Shown here piece by piece: positions 57,980-64,000 of a stretch of DNA of 64,000 nucleotides (position 1 is the stretch's first letter; every line of letters begins with the position of its first letter). A program made the translations under genes and the position numbers. The stretch comes from Methylomonas rosea (GTDB lineage Bacteria > Pseudomonadota > Gammaproteobacteria > Methylococcales > Methylomonadaceae): the NCBI RefSeq assembly GCF_024505055.1, contig NZ_JANIBL010000003.1, forward strand, positions 1 to 64,000. Reading direction: 5' to 3'. Below the pieces are notes generated by a model. The model made no database searches, was not told the origin of the DNA, and worked only from the letters and a program-made list of their open reading frames with translations.

Positions 57980-58055
57980 AAATCTCCCCTAACCCCTCTT
58001 TATCAAAGAGGGGAACAATCCTCCCCCTTTGCAAAAGGGGGACAGAGGGGGATTT
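57980..58055. repeat. inverted repeat pair (AAATCCCCC family) upstream of gam
   Basis: Arms 57980-58016 and about 58020-58055 in opposite orientation, both with AAATC outward and CTTTATCAAAG or CTTTGCAAAAG centres. The outer end of one arm supplies part of the stop codon of the gene at 58054. Confidence 0.75.
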
Positions 58056-58608
58056 ACGATGTATCCGGTGCCGCAACGCCGCCTTTCCAGTTAGCCGGCG
58101 GCTTGGATTTGGTTTTGGTTTGCGCCTGGGCAGCCAAATCGGCCACCGACACCGGCGCGCCGCCGACGTTGCTGCGGTTGCGCTGCTGCTCGATCTTGTC
58201 CTGTTCCAGCTTGGCCGCAGCCCGCTCGCCGCGACCGGCGATCATGCTCAGCAGATAGCCGTTGCTTTTAAGCGGCAGCACTAACGATTCGGGGCGGTTG
58301 ACCACCAGCTTCATCATCTCCGCTTCCCAGATACCGGCCGGGGCCGAATAGACGATGCCGTTACGCTTGATCTGTGCATCATTGATCAGCGGTACCAGCT
58401 CCTTGGTCAATGCCAAGCGCCTGGACCAGCGCAGCTCTTGTTTGTTGGGCTTGAACAGTTCCAGATATCGCAGCAATGCGCCGACCAGGCTAATCGGCAG
58501 GCCGTTAAGCAAGCCAGTCCACTCGTTGCCGGCCACCATTTCCATGGCCTGTATAATGTCGACATCCTTGCCGCAGTATGGGCAAGGAATAGCGCAGCCA
58601 TTGCTCAC
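58054..58608 (-). CDS. hypothetical early phage protein with a CxxC
   Basis: 184 aa. N-terminal CAIPCPYCGKDVDIIQ is a small zinc-knuckle-like piece; the body is helical and the tail is Lys/Pro-rich. A GTG at 58608 overlaps the upstream stop and has GGAG eight bases before it; another GTG at 58617 lacks spacing. Commonly found beside gam in Mu-like phages. Function unknown. Confidence 0.7.
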   Translation of the reverse strand: MSNGCAIPCPYCGKDVDIIQAMEMVAGNEWTGLLNGLPISLVGALLRYLELFKPNKQELRWSRRLALTKELVPLINDAQIKRNGIVYSAPAGIWEAEMMKLVVNRPESLVLPLKSNGYLLSMIAGRGERAAAKLEQDKIEQQRNRSNVGGAPVSVADLAAQAQTKTKSKPPANWKGGVAAPDTS

Positions 58609-58877
58609 AGCCGGCACTCCAGGCCGGCCATGGCGATAACCGGTGCGGCTAGCCAGTGGTACAGCACGATGCCGGCAGTGACAGCAGCAATCAATGCCGT
58701 GGCGCGGGCGGTAAATAGCTGCCAGTCCTTATGCAGCAGCTCTGCACCTTGCTCATCAATGATCTTGTTGAGCGCGACCAGTTGCTGGGCGGCATCGGAC
58801 GTGCGGCGTTGTTGATAGGCCGTCATCAGGTCGTTGCGAATTTCATCGACGTGGCGGCGTTGGTGGTTGCGTTGCAT
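58605..58877 (-). CDS. small single-helix membrane protein
   Basis: 90 aa (MQRNHQRRHVDEIRNDLMTA and following) with a C-terminal hydrophobic helix ALIAAVTAGIVLYHWLAAPV. An AGGAGG site precedes the ATG at 58877. The soluble helical front and terminal anchor are unlike a holin, but some membrane role is likely. Confidence 0.7.
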   Translation of the reverse strand: MQRNHQRRHVDEIRNDLMTAYQQRRTSDAAQQLVALNKIIDEQGAELLHKDWQLFTARATALIAAVTAGIVLYHWLAAPVIAMAGLECRL

Positions 58878-58885
58878 AAAGCCTC

Positions 58886-59041
58886 CTAATAAATGGCCCA
58901 GTCCGATTGCACGCGCACGCGCAAGCGGGTGTGTGGTTTGTGGCATTGCCGGGCTACCAGCTGTTTGAACTGATTGGCCTGGCACTGGGTTTTGCCGACG
59001 TATTCGCCGCGCAAGAATCGATTAGCGAGATAGTTCTTCAT
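58886..59041 (-). CDS. 51-aa basic phage protein
   Basis: MKNYLANRFLRGEYVGKTQC, then a stretch with CHKPHTRLRVRVQ. Two Cys and several basic residues. Packed between neighbours with 7-8 bp gaps. Function unknown. Confidence 0.6.
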   Translation of the reverse strand: MKNYLANRFLRGEYVGKTQCQANQFKQLVARQCHKPHTRLRVRVQSDWAIY

Positions 59042-59048
59042 GGCGGCC

Positions 59049-59240
59049 TCAGTGACGGGTAACCGTCTCGGCCAGCGTGATATGCCGACCATGTTGTTCC
59101 AGGTAGCGGGTTGCGTTGGCGACCATCGCGTTGCCCAGCACCGCCGACGGCGCATTGCGCTCGCCGGGGTTGGCGACTTCGGTGCCTTCGATTTCCACGC
59201 CGTGTTCGGTGTCGCGGATTTTGATTAGGTAAATGCTCAT
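59049..59240 (-). CDS. 63-aa hypothetical phage protein
   Basis: MSIYLIKIRDTEHGVEIEGT and following. AGGAGA precedes the ATG at 59240. Acidic/neutral soluble protein of early Mu-like operons, function unknown. Confidence 0.65.
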   Translation of the reverse strand: MSIYLIKIRDTEHGVEIEGTEVANPGERNAPSAVLGNAMVANATRYLEQHGRHITLAETVTRH

Positions 59241-59242
59241 TG

Positions 59243-59647
59243 CTATATCTCCTGCGCCATAGCGCAATCAATTTCGAAATCCAGGTCTTTGCCGTTTAAC
59301 ACGATGTTTTCCGGAGTCATGCCCGCAAAAACCCCGCCGTTCTCAATTGCATCCAGCGGGCGCTGGCGCAGGTATTGATAACGCTCGGCGTCGGTATGCG
59401 ATGGCGGTTCTGCTGACGGTTCTTCGATGACCTCCAATGCATCCTCCGGGCCTGCGGGCATTTCTGCCCAGTGAGTGACAACGCCGTCGGGTAACGGCTC
59501 TCCATCCGCTGTAAACCAGCCTTCGCCCAGGCAATAGCCCAGCCATACCGGCTCACACATCGCCCTGTGGTACAGCAGCACGGTCATTTCGTCGTCGGGT
59601 AACGACTCGTTCACGTCCAGCCATTCGATAGCTTCCAATACGATCAT
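59243..59647 (-). CDS. DUF551-like hypothetical protein
   Basis: 134 aa. LEAIEWLDVNESLPDDEMTV and GVVTHWAEMPAGPED follow the DUF551 pattern (W..v...LP....VL...V.HWa.lP). The ATG at 59647 is 8 bp after the B gene stop. Often found in phages; function unknown. Confidence 0.7.
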   Translation of the reverse strand: MIVLEAIEWLDVNESLPDDEMTVLLYHRAMCEPVWLGYCLGEGWFTADGEPLPDGVVTHWAEMPAGPEDALEVIEEPSAEPPSHTDAERYQYLRQRPLDAIENGGVFAGMTPENIVLNGKDLDFEIDCAMAQEI

Positions 59648-59655
59648 GTCGCCCC

Positions 59656-60594
59656 CTACGCTACCGATTGCAGGCACAACGCCTGTTTAGCCACCGCATC
59701 CACCAGCGCTACGCTCAAGTCGCGGCCGTTGCGGAATTGGGTAATGGCAGCCACCAGTCCCTCGATCAGCATCCGCGCGGAGCCTTTGCTGTAGGCATAC
59801 AGGCGTTTGACCACCTCGTCGGATACGTCCTCGTCGCCGAACGCGGCCTGGGTCAACGCGGCGGCATCGTCGGCGGTGATGGCTTTCACCGTTTCCGGCC
59901 AGAAGCCGGTGCGGCTGCGGATTTGATCGAACTGGCCGTGGGCGGGCCTGATCAGGCCGGTCAGGTGTTCGGTACCGGCCAGGACGATGCCGATGTTGGC
60001 CAGATCGCGCAGGCGGCGCAGGGTGTGGAGGACGTGCGGCGTCAGCGTGTCGGCTTCATCCACAATCAACAGGCTGTCGGTGTTGCGCAGCGAGTTGATG
60101 ACCGATTGAAACTTGTCGTCGATGCTGCCCTTGCCCTCGTAACCAGCAACGGTGCGAGCCAGCAGCTTGATCAGGCTTTGCACGGTCATGGTCGGCGTGG
60201 CCTCAATCAGATAGGTATTGGGCGTAGTACGCTGGTAATGGCGCACGGCAAAGGTCTTGCCGGTGCCGACGAAGGCCGACAGCACCGCAAAGTTGCGGTA
60301 GCGGCGGGCCATCTGGCAGGCGGTCAGCGCCAGGCGGAACACGCTAGTTTCCACCGGTGCCAAGGTGTCGCTGGCGGTGTCGTCGGCGTGGCGCATGGCG
60401 TTGGCGACGTTGATCAGCATTTTGCTGGGGCTGGTGGCATAACTGCCGCCCAGGATCTGGCTCAGCGTGCTGCTGGATACGCGGGCCAGCCGGGCCAGCG
60501 CCGCTTGTTTGTAGTCGCGCTCGGTTAACCATGCTTTGATCTGCTCGATCAGGCCGATGTCGTCCGGCGTGTAGTGTTGGGGGTAGTTGCTCAC
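59656..60594 (-). CDS. transposition target-selection ATPase B
   Basis: About 312 aa. An N-terminal HTH (YKQAALARLARVSSSTLSQI) precedes an AAA+ core with Walker A AFVGTGKT and Walker B SLLIVDEADTL. Mu B binds target DNA and delivers it to transposase A. A GTG at 60594, with GAGG eight bases upstream, is preferred to the TTG at 60612. Confidence 0.92.
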   Translation of the reverse strand: MSNYPQHYTPDDIGLIEQIKAWLTERDYKQAALARLARVSSSTLSQILGGSYATSPSKMLINVANAMRHADDTASDTLAPVETSVFRLALTACQMARRYRNFAVLSAFVGTGKTFAVRHYQRTTPNTYLIEATPTMTVQSLIKLLARTVAGYEGKGSIDDKFQSVINSLRNTDSLLIVDEADTLTPHVLHTLRRLRDLANIGIVLAGTEHLTGLIRPAHGQFDQIRSRTGFWPETVKAITADDAAALTQAAFGDEDVSDEVVKRLYAYSKGSARMLIEGLVAAITQFRNGRDLSVALVDAVAKQALCLQSVA

Positions 60595-60604
60595 GGGGGT
60601 TACC

Positions 60605-62278
60605 TCAGTCAAAGTTAAATAGGTCTATCTCAATGGTTTCCGGCTGCGCCGGGGTTTGGTCCAACAGGGTTTGCGCATCGCTGGCGACGGCGTCGGCGTC
60701 GATGAAAATCCCCGCCTGCTCCTTCAGCTCGTCCAGCTTGCGCTGGACGCGTTTTTGTTGATTCTCTTCGCGATCCAGACGTTTTTTCGCCATCCGATTG
60801 GGGGCGATAGGATCGATGGCAGTAATCAGGTTGGCGTTGCATATCCAGCGGCCGTCCAGGGTGCGAATGACGCCTACGCTGTAATCCATTAGGTCGTACT
60901 CCAACACCACTTCCTTATGGTTATAGGCATGCAGGTCCGGATGGCCGTATTCCACCTTGCAATGCTTGACGCTGGCACGGCGCACGGTTAGCGTCACCGC
61001 TTGCCGTTTCATTTCATCCAGGTCGGCATGCGGCGGCAGCGGCGATAAATCGGCCCACAGCGATGCCCGCGTGACGTATTTGTTTTCCGGATGCGGGCGC
61101 TGGTGATAGCGCGCCAGCCAGGCATTAAACGCCTCGGCAAATTCCTGCGGCGTGGGCGGATTGATCCGGCCTTCTTTAAAGGCTTTTTCGGTTTGTTTGC
61201 GGGTTTCCGCTCTTGCCTCATCGCTCATGTCGTCGCCGCAGTAAAAGGCGGGGCGCCACATTTTCAGAAAGTCGCGCTTAACCTCCACGAAAAACCTCTC
61301 GATCCAGCCTTTACCGTGCGGGTTGCCCGGTATGGCGTGGATTACCTCAATGTTGTGCCTGGCATAAAAACCGGTAACCTCATCGCTCATCAGCTTGTTT
61401 TTATGGCCGGAACCGTTATCCACATACAGAAACAGCGGCACGTGGTTCCAGCGGGCGAAGGTTTCCGCCCACAAGTTCTGTACAGCGGTGGTGCCTTCGT
61501 GCTCGTCCATGCGCCAGCCTGGAATTACGCGGCTGCGGAGGTCCATGCAGACAGTCAACTCAGGGCGCCACATCAACTTACCGGTTACTGGGTTAAACAA
61601 AAAAATATCGGCCATATACCCGTCGGCCACATACACGTCGCCGGGTAAGGCGCGCTCGGTGCAGCGGCGGATGTAGGCCTTTTCGGTCAACCGATACAGG
61701 CGGCGACCAATCCGCGCCGGGCTATGGCGGCCCAGCATGGCCGGTACGCTGCTCAAGTAATGGCGCACTTGATCGTAGGTGCAGGCAAAGCCGTCCACCT
61801 CCGCCAATTGCCGCCAGACCACCGACATTTCCGGACTGCCGGGCTGGTTGTAATACTCCAACGCCGGACCCCACCAGGCGGGTTGCTCTTTCACCACTTT
61901 GCCTTTGTGTTGCTCCAACAGATCGACTCTACCGCCGCCGGCGCTGACCACCTTCAACCATTCGAAAACAGCGCTTCGGCTGGGAAACGCGCGACCAGCC
62001 TTAGCGGCTGTTTGCATGGCCCACATCAAGTGCGAGTGCAAGTTGCCGACCTCGGCTTTAGCCAACAGCGTTTCAACCGCCATATTGCTGCTACGAAAGC
62101 CGTTGCTTTCCATGTCTAAAATCTTTTCGACAATCACCATCCGCGCACGCGCCACGTCGCGCTGCTTCTCGCTAGCCTCATTCCAGGGATCGCGCTGACG
62201 TAGCGCAATCACCTGGGCAGTAGGGCGCACGGAAAGGCTTTTACCGTCCATTTTTTGTACGAGTGGATTGGCTTTCAT
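60605..62278 (-). CDS. DDE transposase A (MuA-like)
   Basis: 557 aa (numbering below starts one residue earlier, at a GTG). Catalytic triad Asp220 in VADGYMAD, Asp288 in LYVDNGSGH and Glu328 in GKGWIERFF. The RNase H-like core is followed by a beta-barrel (VEYGHPDLHAYNHKEVVLEY) and a C-terminal helical domain that would contact B. No Mu-like N-terminal enhancer-binding domain is evident, so it is shorter than MuA. It joins the phage ends to target DNA. Confidence 0.94.
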   Translation of the reverse strand: MKANPLVQKMDGKSLSVRPTAQVIALRQRDPWNEASEKQRDVARARMVIVEKILDMESNGFRSSNMAVETLLAKAEVGNLHSHLMWAMQTAAKAGRAFPSRSAVFEWLKVVSAGGGRVDLLEQHKGKVVKEQPAWWGPALEYYNQPGSPEMSVVWRQLAEVDGFACTYDQVRHYLSSVPAMLGRHSPARIGRRLYRLTEKAYIRRCTERALPGDVYVADGYMADIFLFNPVTGKLMWRPELTVCMDLRSRVIPGWRMDEHEGTTAVQNLWAETFARWNHVPLFLYVDNGSGHKNKLMSDEVTGFYARHNIEVIHAIPGNPHGKGWIERFFVEVKRDFLKMWRPAFYCGDDMSDEARAETRKQTEKAFKEGRINPPTPQEFAEAFNAWLARYHQRPHPENKYVTRASLWADLSPLPPHADLDEMKRQAVTLTVRRASVKHCKVEYGHPDLHAYNHKEVVLEYDLMDYSVGVIRTLDGRWICNANLITAIDPIAPNRMAKKRLDREENQQKRVQRKLDELKEQAGIFIDADAVASDAQTLLDQTPAQPETIEIDLFNFD

Positions 62279-62290
62279 CACGCATGCCCC

Positions 62291-63355
62291 TTATTTGTCC
62301 TTACGTGGGCGGCCCGGGCCTTTGGGTTTAGCCGCTTCGCGCTGGTCGTGGCGGTCGATCTTGGCCTTGATATGCTTATGCTCGACGCGCTCGTAGTCGT
62401 CCAGCCAGCGCAAGGCCTCGTCGTCGGTCATCCAATGCTGTGGCGTAATCGATTGCGGCATACCCTCCAGGCCAAAGCCGCGCAGAAACGCCAAGGCATC
62501 TGCCGCCCGCGCCGCCGCGACATGAATCGTGACCCAAACCTGCTCGATGCGTAGGTCGCGCTCGGTTTTGTTATCGTCGTTTACACAGTCTTCAAACAAC
62601 TGTCGCAGGCTGTTAAAAGCCAGTTCGGCCTCGGCTTGGTGCGCCAGGCATTCCTCGCGAACCAAGTGTGTTTGCAGATCAAAGTTGTAAACGCGGTGGT
62701 CGTTTTTGGTTAATAGTTCGTTCCTGGCTTTTTCGGCCTCTAAATCCGCTTTCAGTATTTTGACTGTGCGAGACTCGGCGTTTTCCATGTCGCTTAGGCG
62801 CTCATCCTTGGCTGCCATCTGCTGTTTGAATGCCTCCTTTTCACTGGCGTGTTTAACGATCAACGACTCGGCAAGGTCTAACAGTTGATCCTTGTCGCCC
62901 GCCTTGGCGACTTCTATTAGCGCTTCGCGCTCATCGTCCGGCAATTTTCGTAGCGCGCGAACATCGCGAAACCCCAGGTACTTGTCCGAATATTCGACAA
63001 ACTCCGGGCCGAAGGTTTTTAGATTTAACAACTGTTCGCTGACATGCCGTTCCGACACGCCGATAGAGTCGCAGACCTGCCCAAAAGTGGAGACGTCTCT
63101 TATTTTTCCATCGATAACGACTTTCAAACCCTTATAGGCTTTGGATTCCTTAAGTTTTTGTAGCTCCACCAAATCGGAGACGGTCAGGAGTTTTTGCAGC
63201 GCCGCCGAAAATTTACGCTGACCAATCCATTCAAACATCCTGGCTTGCGCCAACTCGCGTTCATCGCCAGCGGTATCGGTAGACGGTATCAGCGATTGTC
63301 CGCTGGGCTGTTTGGGTTCTTCCGGTATATCCAATTCAAAATCGATCTCAGACAT
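62291..63355 (-). CDS. ParB-like/coiled-coil hypothetical protein
   Basis: 354 aa. Residues about 40-160 resemble a helical KorB/ParB-type DNA-binding core (FGQVCDSIGVSERHVSEQLL, FRDVRALRKLPDDEREALIE). A coiled coil occupies about 165-225 and the tail GPGRPRKDK is AT-hook-like. Located between the Ner region and A. It may bind DNA; its role is not known. Confidence 0.65.
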   Translation of the reverse strand: MSEIDFELDIPEEPKQPSGQSLIPSTDTAGDERELAQARMFEWIGQRKFSAALQKLLTVSDLVELQKLKESKAYKGLKVVIDGKIRDVSTFGQVCDSIGVSERHVSEQLLNLKTFGPEFVEYSDKYLGFRDVRALRKLPDDEREALIEVAKAGDKDQLLDLAESLIVKHASEKEAFKQQMAAKDERLSDMENAESRTVKILKADLEAEKARNELLTKNDHRVYNFDLQTHLVREECLAHQAEAELAFNSLRQLFEDCVNDDNKTERDLRIEQVWVTIHVAAARAADALAFLRGFGLEGMPQSITPQHWMTDDEALRWLDDYERVEHKHIKAKIDRHDQREAAKPKGPGRPRKDK

Positions 63356-63659
63356 GACACGCTTCCTGTATTGATTTATTTACAGCAATAGCGATGCACG
63401 GTTGATACCGTGAGTAGCGTAACTTCCATGCTTTTTTATAAGCCCTAACAGCTTTCATACGGGCAAGATGCGCGGCGCGGTTTTTGTTTTTGTGAAACTC
63501 GGCCTCTTCGTAGTAATGCGCAGCACGGTGAAACGCCCAATATTCGTCACTGTTTTCCGGTGCCTTCCGCATTAAGTCTTGGCAGAATTCTTTTTGGCTT
63601 CTTTTGTCCTGGGTAGACAATTGGATACCTTTACCAAAATCTATTTCTTGTTCAGACAT
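63348..63659 (-). CDS. small basic early protein
   Basis: 103 aa, helical and basic (FHKNKNRAAHLARMKAVRAY KKAW). AGGAGA precedes the ATG. Overlaps the Ner-like gene and the next gene by 8 bp each. No family recognised. Confidence 0.65.
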   Translation of the reverse strand: MSEQEIDFGKGIQLSTQDKRSQKEFCQDLMRKAPENSDEYWAFHRAAHYYEEAEFHKNKNRAAHLARMKAVRAYKKAWKLRYSRYQPCIAIAVNKSIQEACHV

Positions 63660-63855
63660 TGTTTGTCTCCTGAATCAACTTGTTCAGTTTCTCCGCAATC
63701 TCGCGGCCTTCGCCGAAGTGCGCGCGGCTGGTGCCGCGAATGACGTTGGATGCGTTGCGGTAACCGTAGCCTTCGTCCTTTGCCCATTTTTTGAGAGTGC
63801 TGCCGCGTTTTCGCAACGCGTGTAGGGCGGCATCTCTATCGACTGCTGCTGTCAT
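63652..63855 (-). CDS. Ner-like HTH DNA-binding protein
   Basis: 67 aa with one HTH (STLKKWAKDEGYGYRNASNV IRG). AGGAG precedes the ATG at 63855. It is the first gene of the early operon, divergent from the repressor, as Ner is in Mu, and would damp early and repressor transcription. Confidence 0.8.
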   Translation of the reverse strand: MTAAVDRDAALHALRKRGSTLKKWAKDEGYGYRNASNVIRGTSRAHFGEGREIAEKLNKLIQETNNV

Positions 63856-63890
63856 GTGATAAGCTCCTGTTGTGTAATTCAGTTGCGTAC

Positions 63891-63919
63891 ATTGTGGTAC
63901 TCATTTGAGTATCTGTCAA
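63891..63919 (-). promoter_or_regulatory. early promoter with operator in the spacer
   Basis: On the minus strand TTGACA (63919-63914), a 17-bp spacer and CACAAT (63896-63891). The spacer contains the palindrome GTACTCATTTGAGTAT (63897-63912). A repressor bound there would block RNA polymerase. Confidence 0.65.
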
Positions 63920-63929
63920 CATTTATTTG

Positions 63930-63945
63930 GTATCCGTATGAGTAC
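63930..63945 (+). promoter_or_regulatory. second operator overlapping the repressor start
   Basis: GTATCCGTATGAGTAC is an imperfect copy of the palindrome at 63897 in the same dyad form, 33 bp (three helical turns) away. It covers the repressor ATG at 63938, so autoregulation is likely. Confidence 0.5.
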
Positions 63946-64000
63946 GATTGGCAGCAGATTGAAAGAAGAGCGCGAACGACTGAAATTAAGCCAGCCGGCT
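63938..64000 (+). CDS. CI/Cro-type repressor, cut by the window end
   Basis: Partial, 21 codons: MSTIGSRLKEERERLKLSQP, the start of an HTH_3 (XRE) domain. The only phage gene on the plus strand; its divergent position matches the Mu-like c repressor. Confidence 0.75.
   Translation, partial: MSTIGSRLKEERERLKLSQPA

Larger units (their letters stand above)
39112..64000 (-). mobile_element. Mu-like transposable prophage (continues past the right edge)
   Basis: DDE transposase A, AAA+ protein B, Ner-like and CI-like regulators, Gam, gp16-like, Mor-like, protease I, capsid T and a Mu-type contractile tail module follow Mu order in reverse. The right end is placed at transposase-site-like repeats. 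The left end is not in the window. Packaging and lysis genes are absent from their usual place. Confidence 0.93.

Overview
The window looks like the chromosome of a gammaproteobacterium, most plausibly a Methylococcales (Methylomonas-like) methanotroph. That placement is an inference from gene order and protein style (rplU-rpmA-obgE-proB, Rnf-type ferredoxin, a PEP-CTERM protein, desaturases), not from a search.

Region 1 (1 to about 29.4 kb) is core chromosome. It holds the ribosomal/GTPase/proline cluster (rplU, rpmA, obgE, proB), an Mrp/ApbC Fe-S carrier, a lipoprotein L,D-transpeptidase, a CBS-GAF-GGDEF-EAL cyclic-di-GMP protein, metG, an RnfB-like ferredoxin, tRNA-Arg(CCG), tRNA-Thr(CGT), a fatty acid desaturase, a hisB-H-A-F-I operon, pepN, psiE, moaB, an AI-2E family transporter, a Rieske protein, a CBS protein and a sterol-desaturase/glycosyltransferase pair. 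Several very small genes are present, including two that share a W-x-YD-x-YFLAQL motif.

Region 2 (29.4 to 37.9 kb) is a defence island read on the minus strand: hsdR, a VapB/VapC pair, a DUF559 nuclease gene flanked by long inverted repeats, hsdS, a DUF1016 PDDEXK nuclease gene and hsdM. hsdS, the DUF1016 gene and hsdM overlap by 4 bp each and should be translationally coupled. An inverted-repeat element related to the one around the DUF559 gene sits in frame inside the central linker of hsdS.

Region 3 (38.0 to 39.1 kb) is a short decayed stretch with a broken DUF3047 gene and the 3' end of a PEP-CTERM gene.

Region 4 (39.1 kb to the end) is a Mu-like transposable prophage in reverse orientation, running off the right edge. 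From right to left: CI-like repressor (plus strand, cut by the window), Ner-like protein, transposase A, target-selection ATPase B, small early genes, Gam, gp16-like and Mor-like regulators, protease I with nested scaffold Z, capsid T, gp35-gp37, sheath L, tube M, an inserted SGNH hydrolase gene, tail chaperone gp41 with a -1 frameshift, tape measure, N, P, gp45-gp48 and tail fibres. Transposase-site-like 22-bp-spaced repeats mark the right end inside the PEP-CTERM gene. No lysis genes, terminase, portal, gpF or gpG lie between Mor and gpI, so the prophage looks packaging-defective unless those genes are elsewhere.

Two families of GC-rich palindromic repeats are scattered across the defence island and the prophage, mostly at gene junctions.
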